A program made the translations under genes and the position numbers. A stretch of DNA of 64,000 nucleotides from Streptomyces roseoviridis. Its GTDB lineage: Bacteria > Actinomycetota > Actinomycetes > Streptomycetales > Streptomycetaceae. The notes below the pieces were generated by a model. The model ran no database searches and had not been told where the DNA came from. It was given only the letters and a program-made list of their open reading frames with translations. How positions within the stretch are numbered: position 1 is the stretch's first letter; the number at the start of each line of letters is the position of its first letter. Shown piece by piece: positions 1 through 8,089 of this stretch. The stretch spans positions 1,240,001 to 1,304,000 of the forward strand of contig NZ_BAAAWU010000001.1 in the NCBI RefSeq assembly GCF_039535235.1. The letters run 5' to 3'.

Positions 1-249
1 ATCGCGGCCGCCGTCTGGTACGACATCCTGCGGCTAAGCGGTACGAAAGAGCGACGCTGTCCTCCCCTGGCGCGCCTGCGGGGGCGGGATGCCGCTCTGG
101 CGGCCGCCGAACGATGGTGCACCGGCCTCCTTGTGCACGGCCGCATCGACGGCGACGAGTACCGGCGGCGGATGAGGACGATCGCACTCGGCCACCGGGT
201 GAGTGGCCGGTTAGAGGCGAACGCGATTTCGAGCGCGCATACCCCCTAG
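1..249 (+). CDS. C-terminal part of a hypothetical protein (start outside window)
   Basis: The frame is open from base 1 to a TAG at 247-249 and gives 82 residues with Streptomyces-like codon use. The end, with GLLVHGRIDGDEYRRRM, resembles the short helical SHOCT domain found at the C-termini of many small actinobacterial proteins, but the fragment is too short for a firm family call. Its stop codon lies inside a CsoR-type operator for the next gene, so the two genes are probably separate transcription units. Confidence 0.55.
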   Translation: MAAAVWYDILRLSGTKERRCPPLARLRGRDAALAAAERWCTGLLVHGRIDGDEYRRRMRTIALGHRVSGRLEANAISSAHTP

Positions 250-254
250 GGGTA
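240..254. promoter_or_regulatory. CsoR-type copper operator
   Basis: TACCCC-CTA-GGGGTA is a 6-bp perfect inverted repeat with a 3-bp centre. This is the form of operator bound by the Cu(I)-sensing repressor CsoR in Streptomyces and Mycobacterium. It ends 17 bp before the ATG of the DUF1326 gene. Two relatives lie at 5927-5943 and 27981-27997. CsoR itself is not encoded in the window. Confidence 0.7.
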
Positions 255-271
255 ACGGGGATCCGGAGTTC

Positions 272-913
272 ATGGACAAGACGAACTGGCACCTCAAAGG
301 CGAGTGGTTCGACGTGTGCAGCTGCTCCATGCCCTGCCCCTGCACTTTCGCCCAGGCCCCCACGAACGGCGCCTGCCTGTTCACGCTGGTGTGGCACATC
401 CACGAAGGGCACTACGGCAACGAACGGCTGGACGGCCTCGGCGTCGTCGCGCTGGGAGAGTTCGCCGGCAACATGTGGGCCGACGACACCGACGCCACCA
501 TGACGGTCATGTTCTACATCGACGCGAAGGGCACGCCGGCGCAACGGGACGCCCTGGAAGAGATCTTCCGGGGGAACGTCGGCGGATGGCCCGGCAAGTT
601 CGGTTCCCTGATCAGCGACGTACGAGAAGTCCGATACGCGCCGATCGACTTCGAAGCCGCGCAAGATCTCCAGTACTGGCGCGCGACCGTCTCCGACGAG
701 GTGAGCGTGGGCGCCACCGCCCTGACCGGCCCCACCTCGGACCCCAACCGCCGCGTGCAACTGATCAACGCTCCCGGGGCCGAGGTGGGGCCCGGCCAGG
801 TCGCGACGTGGGGTGTCGTGAACGCGGACCACGCCGAAGGGTTCGCCTTCTCCCGCACGTACCGCGGAGGATCGAGCAAGCACTTCCCGTTCGACTGGCG
901 CCCCAGCACGTGA
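272..913 (+). CDS. DUF1326 domain protein, copper-associated
   Basis: A 213-aa protein beginning MDKTNWHLKGEWFDVCSCSM, with the Cys cluster CSCSMPCPC at residues 16-24 that marks the DUF1326 family. It ends with a small beta-rich domain. The ATG at 272 follows a CCGGAG ribosome-binding sequence at 262-267. No signal peptide or membrane segment is visible. The biochemical role of the family is unknown. The paired cysteines and the CsoR-type operator immediately upstream suggest a copper-linked function, for example thiol-based Cu(I) binding; that is inference. It is the first gene of the copper island. Confidence 0.85.
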   Translation: MDKTNWHLKGEWFDVCSCSMPCPCTFAQAPTNGACLFTLVWHIHEGHYGNERLDGLGVVALGEFAGNMWADDTDATMTVMFYIDAKGTPAQRDALEEIFRGNVGGWPGKFGSLISDVREVRYAPIDFEAAQDLQYWRATVSDEVSVGATALTGPTSDPNRRVQLINAPGAEVGPGQVATWGVVNADHAEGFAFSRTYRGGSSKHFPFDWRPST

Positions 914-985
914 CAGTCGACGGCGTGGCCCCCTGAGCGATCGCTCCCCCGGCAACGGGGGCCGCCGAGGCGACTCCGTCGCGCC

Positions 986-991
986 TACGAT
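986..991 (+). promoter_or_regulatory. -10 element (TACGAT) for the DUF3105 gene
   Basis: TACGAT fits the Streptomyces -10 consensus TANNNT and lies about 40 bp before the preferred start at 1032. The same hexamer recurs at 1712-1717 before the next gene. No convincing -35 element is seen. Confidence 0.35.
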
Positions 992-1031
992 GGGAACGGA
1001 GGAAGCCGCGGCCGCGGGAGGGGCGCCGCTC

Positions 1032-1664
1032 ATGGGATATCCCGGTTCGAACGGAAAATCCGCCGCCCGCCGTGCACGGGCAGAGGAGCTGCGGAGAGCG
1101 GAACGCGCCCGCGAGCACCGCAGGCGGGTCACCACGTTCGCCGTCTCGGCCGCGATTCTGGCGGCTGCGGTCGGCGGTGTCGGCTACCTGGTCACCAGCG
1201 ACGACTCGGGAGGGAAGCCGGCCGCGCCGATCGCCGGCGAGCGGAGCTGGCCCGACCTCGGCCGCAACCACGTCACCGGTGACATCGCCTACCCGATGAC
1301 GCCGCCCGTCGGCGGCGATCACGACCCCGTCTGGCAGAACTGCGACGGCAACGTGTACACGACTCCGATACGGGACGAGAACGCGGTTCACTCGCTGGAG
1401 CACGGCGCCGTATGGGTGACGTACACGAACAAGGCCACAGCAGCCGACGTCAAGACGCTGAGCGAGCGCGTCACCGAGACGCCGTACACGCTGATGAGCC
1501 CGCGCGCTGAGCAGTCTGCGCCGATCGTCCTCACGGCCTGGGGGCAGCAGGTGGGTGTGAGCAGCGCTTCCGACTCCCGCGTGGACGCCTTCCTCGACCG
1601 ACACGTCCAGGGGCCGCAGGCTCCGGAACCGGGTGCCACGTGCAGTGGCGGGGTCACATCCTGA
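1032..1664 (+). CDS. DUF3105 membrane-anchored protein
   Basis: A 210-aa protein. The start at ATG 1032 is chosen because GGGAGGGG lies 8 bp upstream; an upstream in-frame ATG at 990 has no ribosome-binding site. It has a basic N-terminus (residues 8-34), one transmembrane helix (about 36-56) and an extracellular DUF3105 domain with the family signature PPVGGDHDPVWQNC and a conserved LEHG motif. DUF3105 proteins are common in actinobacteria and have no established reaction. The His/Asp/Cys-bearing outer domain and the neighbouring copper genes make metal handling at the cell surface plausible, but this is not shown by the sequence. Confidence 0.85.
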   Translation: MGYPGSNGKSAARRARAEELRRAERAREHRRRVTTFAVSAAILAAAVGGVGYLVTSDDSGGKPAAPIAGERSWPDLGRNHVTGDIAYPMTPPVGGDHDPVWQNCDGNVYTTPIRDENAVHSLEHGAVWVTYTNKATAADVKTLSERVTETPYTLMSPRAEQSAPIVLTAWGQQVGVSSASDSRVDAFLDRHVQGPQAPEPGATCSGGVTS

Positions 1665-1724
1665 CCATGCCGGACCAGCGGTCCGCTGCCCGCAGGGTTG
1701 GCCGGTGCCGCTACGATGCCGCTC

Positions 1725-2162
1725 GTGACGACTGCCACGCCCTCCCGCCTCAGGCTGCTGCCTGCGTTGCTGATGGCGTGTGTCGTCGCGCTGTGCCTCA
1801 CCGGGATGGCCCGTCCGGCCATGGTCATGCCGGGCATGACCGGTTCGATGCCGTCCATGGGCATGGACATGGGCATGGACATGGGCCAGATGATGATCGG
1901 GATGCACGCGGCCGAGAACGGCACGGCTCCGGCCGTCTCTGATCCGCACGACCTCCAGCAGCCCTGCCCGATGTCGAATGTCAGTGACTGCGCCCAGCCG
2001 TCCGTTCCGCCGGTCGGCGGCGACCGGAGCGGTTGCGCGCACGCCGAAGACGCGCCTACTCCTGCGTTCGCACAGCCAGGGCCGCCCCGCTCCGGTGTCC
2101 CGCCGCCCCTCGCTCCCCCCTCGCCTCCTGAACTGACCCGCCTCTGCGTCAGCCGGACCTGA
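1725..2162 (+). CDS. Met-rich secreted protein, probable copper-binding
   Basis: About 145 aa. A hydrophobic signal segment (residues 7-26, LLPALLMACVVALCLTG) is followed by a run in which about every third residue is Met (GSMPSMGMDMGMDMGQM). Such Met runs are typical of periplasmic or extracellular Cu(I)-binding proteins. A Cys/His patch (SGCAHAE) follows, then a Pro-rich tail. No Shine-Dalgarno sequence precedes the possible starts (TTG 1698, ATG 1716, GTG 1725). TACGAT at 1712-1717 suggests a leaderless transcript starting at or near GTG 1725. It may belong to the DUF6153-like small copper-island proteins, like the gene at 5449-5874. Confidence 0.65.
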   Translation: MTTATPSRLRLLPALLMACVVALCLTGMARPAMVMPGMTGSMPSMGMDMGMDMGQMMIGMHAAENGTAPAVSDPHDLQQPCPMSNVSDCAQPSVPPVGGDRSGCAHAEDAPTPAFAQPGPPRSGVPPPLAPPSPPELTRLCVSRT

Positions 2163-2277
2163 CGGCGGCCCGTCTGCGGAAAACCCCTTCCTCGGACGCG
2201 CCCGCCCTCACGTCCATCTCGGCACGCGCTCGTACCCGTGCGCTCGTGCCGTCCTTGCCGTTCAGGAGTCTCGACGT

Positions 2278-3432
2278 ATGCCGTCGTCCCTCACCCTGCT
2301 CGTCACCGGTCTCACGACCGGTCTACTCGCCGGTGGTGCCTCGTGCGCCGCCGTTCAGGGGGGTCTGCTCGCCGGTGCGGTGACCCGCCGCGCTTCCGCC
2401 GACGCGGCGCCGGCCCGCGTGGCCACCCTGGCCGGAGCACGCCGCTCGACCACGAAGGCGGCACCGCCCGCTCCCCCGGAGCCCAAGGCGCTCGCTCCCG
2501 TCGGCGCCTTCCTCGCCGGCAAGCTCGTCTCACACGCTCTCCTCGGAGCACTGTTGGGCGTCTTCGGCGACGTGCTCCAGCCCAGCCCCCGTGCCCGGGC
2601 CGTGATGCTCGTCGTCGCCGGCCTGCTGATGGTGCTGTTCGCGCTCGACCTGTTCGGGGTCAAGGCAGTGGCCCGGTTCGTGCCCCGGGCACCCGCCTCC
2701 TTCGGCCGGCTGTTCCGGCGGAGCGCCAAGACCGAGTCCCTGGCCACGCCCGCCCTCATCGGCCTGACCACGGTCCTGGTCCCGTGCGGGGTCACGCTGT
2801 CCGTGGAGCTGATCGCCGTGACGTCCGGCTCGCCGGTGGCCGGCGCCGCCGTCATGGCCGGCTTCGTGATCGGTACGGCTCCGCTGTTCGCCGTCCTCGG
2901 CTACCTCTTCCGCCGCTCCACCCGGGCGCTCTCCGGGCAGCTCGCGTCACTCACCGGCGTCGTCGTCCTCGCGGTTGCCGTGTGGACTGTCGCGTCCGGG
3001 CTTCAGGCCGGCGGCTGGGTCGCCCTCGACAGCAGCACGAAGAACACCTCGGCAGCCGTTCCGGTCTTCTCCCCCGAGCCCAGCTCCGGGGAGAGCGCGG
3101 ACAGCGGTGCCGAGGCCCAGGAGCCCGCGCCGAACGATGTACCGGTCCGCGTCGACGCCTCCGGACGGCAGGTGATCACCCTGACCGTCACGGACTTCTA
3201 CACCCCGACCCAGTTCACGGCGAAGGCCGGCCTGCCCACCACGCTCATCCTCCGGGGCAAGGACTCCGGCGGCTGCGCCCGCGCCTTCACCATTCCCGAG
3301 CTCGGCGTCCAGGAGATCGTCGAACGGAACGGCGACACCGTGATCGACCTCGGTACGCGCGACGCTGGGAAGCTCATGTTCTCGTGCGCCATGGGCATGC
3401 AGACCGGTTCCATCGACTTCGAGAAGGCGTGA
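2278..3432 (+). CDS. DsbD/UreH-like membrane protein fused to a cupredoxin domain
   Basis: A 384-aa protein with a CAGGAG ribosome-binding site before ATG 2278. Residues 1-245 form about six transmembrane helices of the UreH_2/DsbD/TauE-like type, with a Cys in helix 1 (GGASCAAVQGG) and VLVPCGVTLSVEL in helix 4, placing two Cys in the membrane. After a Ser/Glu-rich linker (260-290), residues 295-384 look like a cupredoxin: TLTVTDFYTPTQFTAKAG, GGCARAF and FSCAMGMQTG supply possible Cys/Met copper ligands. The predicted role is moving or handing over Cu(I) across the membrane. It overlaps the HMA gene by 4 bp (GTGA), so the two are translationally coupled. Confidence 0.8.
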   Translation: MPSSLTLLVTGLTTGLLAGGASCAAVQGGLLAGAVTRRASADAAPARVATLAGARRSTTKAAPPAPPEPKALAPVGAFLAGKLVSHALLGALLGVFGDVLQPSPRARAVMLVVAGLLMVLFALDLFGVKAVARFVPRAPASFGRLFRRSAKTESLATPALIGLTTVLVPCGVTLSVELIAVTSGSPVAGAAVMAGFVIGTAPLFAVLGYLFRRSTRALSGQLASLTGVVVLAVAVWTVASGLQAGGWVALDSSTKNTSAAVPVFSPEPSSGESADSGAEAQEPAPNDVPVRVDASGRQVITLTVTDFYTPTQFTAKAGLPTTLILRGKDSGGCARAFTIPELGVQEIVERNGDTVIDLGTRDAGKLMFSCAMGMQTGSIDFEKA

Positions 3433-3707
3433 TCTTGCGACTGTTCGGCAGCAGGAAGAAGCAGGAGGCGGCCAGCTCGGGCCCTCAGCTGATCCTCGAA
3501 GTCGAGGGCATGCACTGCACGAGCTGCGGTCTGCTGATCGACGACGAGCTGGAGGAGATTCCGGGCGTCAGCTCGGCGCGGACCGACGTACGAACCGGAC
3601 GCAGCACAGTCCGGTTCGAGGAGGGCGCGGTCGTGGACACGGACGCGCTGCTGGCCGCCGTGCGCCGGGCCGGTGAGTACGAGGCCCGCCCGGTCGGCTC
3701 AGCATGA
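3429..3707 (+). CDS. HMA-domain copper chaperone (CopZ-like)
   Basis: About 92 aa from GTG 3429, which overlaps the preceding stop; TTG 3435 is an alternative start. After a short basic leader (LRLFGSRKK), residues 25-88 form a heavy-metal-associated domain with the metal-binding loop GMHCTSCG (MxCxxC) and the ferredoxin-like spacing of CopZ and the N-domains of P-type ATPases. Such chaperones carry Cu(I) to membrane partners or to CsoR. Coupling to the membrane/cupredoxin gene suggests direct hand-over to it. No copper P-type ATPase gene is present in the window. Confidence 0.85.
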   Translation: MILRLFGSRKKQEAASSGPQLILEVEGMHCTSCGLLIDDELEEIPGVSSARTDVRTGRSTVRFEEGAVVDTDALLAAVRRAGEYEARPVGSA

Positions 3708-3715
3708 GCTGGAGG

Positions 3716-3744
3716 CGGCCCGACCCGAGTTCCCGGGCCGGGCC
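3716..3744. terminator. Hairpin between convergent genes
   Basis: A GC-rich imperfect hairpin (GGCCCGACCCG / CGGGCCGGGCC) lies in the 43-bp gap between the HMA gene (+) and the multicopper oxidase (-). It has no T-run. It is likely a shared bidirectional terminator. Confidence 0.35.
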
Positions 3745-3750
3745 GTCGCC

Positions 3751-5373
3751 CTACTTCAGGTAGCCGAGGACCGTCATCATCCCGGACTCGGCGTGGTAGA
3801 CGTTGTGGCAGTGGATCATCCACAGACCAGGGTTGTCGGCGTCGAAGTCGACATCGAGCGTCTTGCCCGGCAGCACGATCGAGGTGTCCTTGCGCGCGCC
3901 GCCGTCGGCGAGCGCGTAGGTGTGGCCGTGCAGGTGCATGGGGTGCCACATCGTCGTGTCGTTCACGAAGGACAGCCGGACGCGCTCACCCTTGCGGACC
4001 GGGTAGCGCTGGGCGGGGTCGTACTTCTTGCCGTTGATGGCCCAGTCGTACTTCGCCATCGAGCCGGTGAGCTTGAACTCGATCGTCCGGTCCGGGCGGC
4101 CGGACTCGAGCCGTACGGACTCGGCCGCCTTCAGCTGTCCGCCGTGCACGACCTTGCCGTTGAGCTCCTTGGGACGTACGGAAGCGGCGGGCGCCGCTCC
4201 GCCGCCCGTGCGCAGGACGGCCAGGGCCGTGCGGTTCTTGCCCTCGGCGAGCGCGGTCAGCGGGAAAGTTCCGTTCCCCACGGTGACGAGGGCGTCCAAG
4301 CGCTCCCCCATGCCGAGCAGGAGCGCGTCGGCCTGTGTCTGCTCGACAGGGAAGCCGTCCGTGTGCGTGACGGTGAACCTGTGGCCGCCGAGGGCGATCC
4401 GGAAGGCGGTGTCGCCGCCCGCGTTTATGATCCGGAGCCGGATCCGGTCGCCGGGCTTGGCCGTGAAGGTCTGCGGCTTGTCCGGCGTACGGCCGTTGAT
4501 CAGGTAGTGCGGGTAGCCGACGTCACCGGCGTCGCCGCCCAGGAGTTCGCTCGTGGCGCCCATGAGCACCCGGGAGGGGCCCGACGGCTTCGGAGACGGG
4601 GACTTCTGAGTGGTCATCGCCATGTTCGACATGCCATGGCCCTCGTGACCGTTCGCGCCGCCGGAGCCGCCGGAACCGCCAGAGCTTCCGTGGTCCATGC
4701 CGCCCATGCCCTTGCTCAGCTCGGCGAGCACGGCGTCCGGCGTGGAACCGTCCACACCGTCGACCCAGTCGTCGAGGACGATCACCCACTCCTTGTCGTA
4801 CTTCAAGGGCTCCTTGGGATCCTCGACGATCAGCGGCGCGTACAGGCCGCGGTCCTGCTGGGCACCGGAGTGCGGGTGGAACCAGTACGTGCCCGGGTGG
4901 GAAACGGCGAAGCGGTAGTCGAAGGAGCCGCCCGGCTTGATGTCGCGCTGCGTGAGGCCGGGGACGCCGTCCATGTCGTTGCGCAGGGCGAGCCCGTGCC
5001 AGTGAACGCTCGTCGCCTCAGGAAGGTTGTTCGCCAGGGTGAGCGCGAGCGTGTCGCCGGCGGTGACCCTGACCTCCTGGCCGGGCAGATCGTCCCCGTA
5101 GGCCCAGGAGCGGACCGTCCGTCCGCCGCCCAGATCGAGCCGGGTCTCGACCGCGGTCAGCTTGAACCTGCGCTCGGGGCCGGGCTTGCGCAGCGCTTCC
5201 GTCGCGCCGATCTCCTTGCTGTCGGGGGTGAGATAGTCGGCGCTCGGCGACATGCCGTTGCCGCCCGAGGAGTGGTCCATGCCGCTCATCGAGCCTGAGC
5301 AGGCGGTCACCAGACCGGTGCCTGCTGCGGCGAGACCGGCGCCGAGGATGGTGCGGCGGGTGAATCGGGACAT
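3751..5373 (-). CDS. Multicopper oxidase, Tat-exported lipoprotein
   Basis: A 540-aa protein. The start at 5373 gives SRFTRRTILGAGLA, a twin-arginine signal, followed by the lipobox LVTAC; AGAGG lies upstream. Three cupredoxin domains carry all copper-ligand motifs: HWHG (about residue 125), WFHPHSG (about 165), HPMHLHGH (about 476) and HCHNVYHAESGMM (about 518), the last with the type-1 axial Met. A Gly/His/Met-rich insert near residues 235-275 (DHGSSGGSGGSGGANGHEGH, then MSNMAM) resembles the Met-rich copper-gating inserts of CueO/CopA oxidases. The expected role is oxidation of Cu(I) to Cu(II) outside the membrane. It is transcribed towards the HMA gene. Confidence 0.93.
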   Translation of the reverse strand: MSRFTRRTILGAGLAAAGTGLVTACSGSMSGMDHSSGGNGMSPSADYLTPDSKEIGATEALRKPGPERRFKLTAVETRLDLGGGRTVRSWAYGDDLPGQEVRVTAGDTLALTLANNLPEATSVHWHGLALRNDMDGVPGLTQRDIKPGGSFDYRFAVSHPGTYWFHPHSGAQQDRGLYAPLIVEDPKEPLKYDKEWVIVLDDWVDGVDGSTPDAVLAELSKGMGGMDHGSSGGSGGSGGANGHEGHGMSNMAMTTQKSPSPKPSGPSRVLMGATSELLGGDAGDVGYPHYLINGRTPDKPQTFTAKPGDRIRLRIINAGGDTAFRIALGGHRFTVTHTDGFPVEQTQADALLLGMGERLDALVTVGNGTFPLTALAEGKNRTALAVLRTGGGAAPAASVRPKELNGKVVHGGQLKAAESVRLESGRPDRTIEFKLTGSMAKYDWAINGKKYDPAQRYPVRKGERVRLSFVNDTTMWHPMHLHGHTYALADGGARKDTSIVLPGKTLDVDFDADNPGLWMIHCHNVYHAESGMMTVLGYLK

Positions 5374-5448
5374 GACTGTGGAACCTCTTGGCATCGTCGT
5401 TGCATGACAGGGCGATGTTCCGCTCACGATGTGGAGCGGGCGGTATGC

Positions 5449-5874
5449 CTATATGCGCAACAACGAGAGGCGTGTCAGGAGGGACCTGGGCGGGGCCGGC
5501 GGCGGTATCGCGCGGAGGGCGTGAGCAAGCCGTACGGCCGGCAACAGCGCCTCGGCCCCGCGACACCCGCGTGCTAGGGCGCGGCGGACCACCAGGAGGA
5601 GGCCGATTCCGGCGCCGAGAACCGCCACGCAGGCGGCCGCGACTCCGGCTCCATGGGCGGGATCCGGGTGCGACGCGTGGACCGCGTCGGCCGCCACATG
5701 TTCCACCGCCGCGACAGCGTGCGTGGTGGTAGTCATGTGCTTCCCAGACGAGTGCGTCGGGGCCGCATGGTCGCCGGGGTGGCCGAGGACGTGCATCAGC
5801 ACGATGCCCACGAGCAACGCGACGGCGAGCACGAACCGGCCCCACCCTGTCGCTACCCTGGAGCGCCCTGCCAC
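5449..5874 (-). CDS. DUF6153-like small membrane protein, His/Met-rich
   Basis: About 141 aa from GTG 5874, chosen because GGAG lies 7 bp upstream; in-frame ATGs at 5928/5925 abut the operator and lack a ribosome-binding site. It has an N-terminal helix (VLAVALLVGIVLMHVLG), a His-rich extracellular stretch (HPGDHAAPTHSSGKHM, then further scattered His), and a second transmembrane helix at about 80-100. The layout matches the actinobacterial DUF6153 group found in copper islands. It is probably a surface copper-binding protein under the CsoR-type operator at 5927-5943. Confidence 0.7.
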   Translation of the reverse strand: MAGRSRVATGWGRFVLAVALLVGIVLMHVLGHPGDHAAPTHSSGKHMTTTTHAVAAVEHVAADAVHASHPDPAHGAGVAAACVAVLGAGIGLLLVVRRALARGCRGAEALLPAVRLAHALRAIPPPAPPRSLLTRLSLLRI

Positions 5875-5926
5875 CTCAGTCTCCGTTCTCCGCACGGATC
5901 GACGACCACCGAACTCCTCGAACATC

Positions 5927-5943
5927 ATACGGCTAGGGGGTAT
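5927..5943 (-). promoter_or_regulatory. CsoR-type operator (imperfect)
   Basis: On the minus strand it reads ATACCCCCTAGCCGTAT: a perfect TACCCC half-site and a degenerate second half (GCCGTA) with the same spacing as the site at 240-254. It sits about 50 bp before the preferred start of the DUF6153-like gene, where a promoter would be. Confidence 0.55.
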
Positions 5944-5976
5944 CGGCGCTGCTGGCGGAACCGGCGCGGACTCGAC

Positions 5977-6705
5977 TCATCGCTCAACCGTGAGGGCCCG
6001 TCGCACCGCCGGCTCCTTCGGGCCAAGGAATGTGGGGTCCGGCTGGAAGGCCGCGTCGAAGCTCGCCTTGCCCGCCGCCATGATCTCCCGTACGCCGCTG
6101 TAGTACCAGGTCGCGTTGCGAACGCCGGGGACGCCGACACCGAAGGAATCGACGCCTGCTGCCTCACACAGGGCGACCGCTCGCCGAATGTGGAAGTCCT
6201 GGCTGATGAGGACCGCTCGGTCGACACCGAAGATCTTCTTGGCACGCACGCACGAGTCCCAGGTGTCGAAGCCGGCGAAGTCACTGACGATGCGCGCGTG
6301 GGGCACACCACGCTTGGTCAAGTACATGCTCATCGCGTGTGGTTCGTCGTAGTCGTGGCGGCTGTTGTCGCCGGTCACCAGAATCACCTTGACGCGTCCT
6401 TGCCTGTACAGGTCAGCTGCCGTGTCCAGACGGTGGACGAGATAGGAGCCGGGCTCCCCGCCCCGCAGGCCCGCTCCGAACACCATCGCCACATCGGTGC
6501 TCGGCACACTTTCGACAGTCCGCAGCCGGTCGTCCGACACCGTGAAGGTCCACGTCGCCGGCAGAAGCGCCAGCACACACAGCGTCATTACCGCTTGAGC
6601 GGTTCGCCGACGCCCGGCACGGGTGCGCGGCAACCAAGCCCGGCTCAGGCTTCCCGGCTTCCGGTCGGTGCGGTAGGAAGCGCGCGTGGCGCTGGGCAGA
6701 TGCAT
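5977..6705 (-). CDS. ElyC/SanA/YdcF family protein (DUF218)
   Basis: A 242-aa protein from ATG 6705 (MHLPSATR); an upstream in-frame extension is Arg-rich shadow sequence. It has one transmembrane helix (about 40-58) and then an outer domain of the SanA/YdcF type: VAMVFGAGLRGGEPG, KVILVTGDN (the conserved TGG-like turn), DYDEPHAMSMYL and LISQDFHIRRA. Relatives such as E. coli SanA act in envelope integrity and the fold resembles SAM-binding Rossmann proteins, but the reaction is not known. Its link with copper resistance is positional only. Confidence 0.85.
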   Translation of the reverse strand: MHLPSATRASYRTDRKPGSLSRAWLPRTRAGRRRTAQAVMTLCVLALLPATWTFTVSDDRLRTVESVPSTDVAMVFGAGLRGGEPGSYLVHRLDTAADLYRQGRVKVILVTGDNSRHDYDEPHAMSMYLTKRGVPHARIVSDFAGFDTWDSCVRAKKIFGVDRAVLISQDFHIRRAVALCEAAGVDSFGVGVPGVRNATWYYSGVREIMAAGKASFDAAFQPDPTFLGPKEPAVRRALTVER

Positions 6706-7046
6706 GGCGTGAGTCTTTCTGGATCGTCGGCCGCGGCGTCCGGCGATCGTCCTCCGCCGGCTCCCCGTCCCTCGGCCGTGTGGTGCGCGGCGGGTCCGCC
6801 GTCTCAACGACTCCCACAGTCTTGATCAACGACGACGCCACCCAGTGCGATCCGGTTTCACCTCCAGTGTGATCAGCCTCACCAACCGACGGCGGAGCTC
6901 GCTGTTCTGCTATTGCCAAGGCCGTTCCGGGGCTCGGCGACGCCGACGGGCTGCGAGGGATACCGGCAAGAGCTGGGCGCGGACGGCACACGGGGGAGCC
7001 CCGGAAGCGCTCCAGCTTCCGGGGCACCCCGTGGGCCCGAGCAGGC
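6706..7046. other. Gene-free gap holding one strong hairpin
   Basis: No convincing reading frame is seen. The only clear element is the hairpin at 6998-7025, 22 bp beyond the stop of the next (minus-strand) gene. Confidence 0.5.
6998..7025 (-). terminator. Terminator of the copper-storage gene
   Basis: GCCCCGGAAGC and GCTTCCGGGGC form a perfect 11-bp stem with a 6-nt loop. It lies just downstream of the minus-strand gene ending at 7047. There is no clear T-run, as is usual for Streptomyces hairpin terminators. Confidence 0.6.
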
Positions 7047-7457
7047 TCAGCCGAGAGAGGCGATCAGGTCGTTGCACGCCTGCTCGCAGCGGCGGCAGGC
7101 CTCGGCGCAGACCCGGCAGTGTTCGTGCATGTCGGCGTGGCGCCGGCACTCGTCGCCGCACGCCTTGCACGCGGTGGCGCAGGCAGTGAGGATCGCGCGG
7201 GTGATGTTGGCGTCGTAGCCGGTGTGACGGGAAAGCACCGCAGCGGTGGCCGTGCAGATGTCGGCGCAGTCGGCGTTGGTTCGCATGCACTTGGTCAGCT
7301 CGGCGACCATCTCCTCCGACATGCAGGCGTCCGCGCACGCGGTACACGCCTGTGCGCAGGCGATGCATTCTTCGATGCAGCGGGCGAGCTTCTCGCGGTC
7401 GACGCCGCCCAGGTCCGCGGGATAGGTGTCGAGCATGTCGTTGACGGCGGTGGTCAT
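7047..7457 (-). CDS. Four-helix-bundle copper-storage protein (Csp3-like)
   Basis: A 136-aa cytosolic protein with 18 Cys, mostly in CxxxC/CxxC steps along helices (RCIEECIACAQACTACADAC; ATACKACGDEC; HCRVCAEACRRC). This is the signature of the DUF326/Csp family, whose four-helix bundles fill their core with many Cu(I) ions held by Cys thiolates. With no signal peptide it matches the cytosolic Csp3 class. GGAGGG lies upstream of ATG 7457. It most likely buffers excess Cu(I). No CsoR-type operator was found directly upstream. Confidence 0.93.
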   Translation of the reverse strand: MTTAVNDMLDTYPADLGGVDREKLARCIEECIACAQACTACADACMSEEMVAELTKCMRTNADCADICTATAAVLSRHTGYDANITRAILTACATACKACGDECRRHADMHEHCRVCAEACRRCEQACNDLIASLG

Positions 7458-7487
7458 GGTTCAGCCCTCCGATACGTTGGGGTGCTT

Positions 7488-7868
7488 CTAGCGGGCGGCT
7501 GCCCGGCTTTGTACGCGTAACACCGAGCGGGGCGCGGGAAACCGTCTCGCGGCTCGCAGCCGCCGCCCGGTCTGGCCAGTACGGCCGTCTGCCGTGTCAT
7601 CGGGTCGCCGGCCCCGCGGGAGCGGCATCCAGGTAGAGCCACCGGCTTGCTGGTACGGCCCCGTGCAGGTGCTGCCAGGGCCCACCGCTGTCCGGCCTCC
7701 CGGCGGCACTGTGGGGGCTCCGATCCGCTGAGGCGGCGCCGCCACGAGCGATGCCGCCTCGGAGGTCACAGTGAGAGGCACCGGAACGCTGGCAGCCGCG
7801 AACGTGACGATCCAGAACGCCAGTGTGGCTAGCGCCCACCGGTTCTGCCCGACGCTGCGCCTGGTCAC
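7488..7868 (-). CDS. Doubtful small membrane protein or gene remnant
   Basis: A 126-aa frame from GTG 7868. The first half has plausible coding bias and a transmembrane helix (RWALATLAFWIVTFAAASVP). The second half is Arg/Pro/Gly-rich and looks non-coding. It could be a truncated transporter end or a chance frame in decayed DNA. No family is recognised. Confidence 0.25.
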   Translation of the reverse strand: MTRRSVGQNRWALATLAFWIVTFAAASVPVPLTVTSEAASLVAAPPQRIGAPTVPPGGRTAVGPGSTCTGPYQQAGGSTWMPLPRGRRPDDTADGRTGQTGRRLRAARRFPAPRSVLRVQSRAAAR

Positions 7869-7959
7869 TGACGACGTGCGCGACGCCTCACGGCTGCGGT
7901 GCCAGCGCTTCGGCCACGCCAGCCGCAGCCAGCCGGCCGCACCAGCGCCGTTCTAGGTG

Positions 7960-8065
7960 GCGGCCAGGCCGCCCTGGCCGGTGTGACGATGATCGGCTTA
8001 CCGGCGATCACCGCCTCGAACTTGCCGATCTCCTCGGTCTGGGTGTTGTACCTCTTGTCGCACAT
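7960..8065 (-). pseudogene. 5' fragment of an unidentified gene
   Basis: The first 30 or so codons from ATG 8065 (MCDKRYNTQTEEIGKFEAVI, then AGKPIIVTPA) look like real coding sequence. After that, codon bias and residue composition collapse into an Arg-rich tail. This is best read as the surviving start of a gene broken by rearrangement. The family is not recognised. Confidence 0.3.
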
Positions 8066-8089
8066 CGCGCGAAGCTCGCCGTGGTCGGC

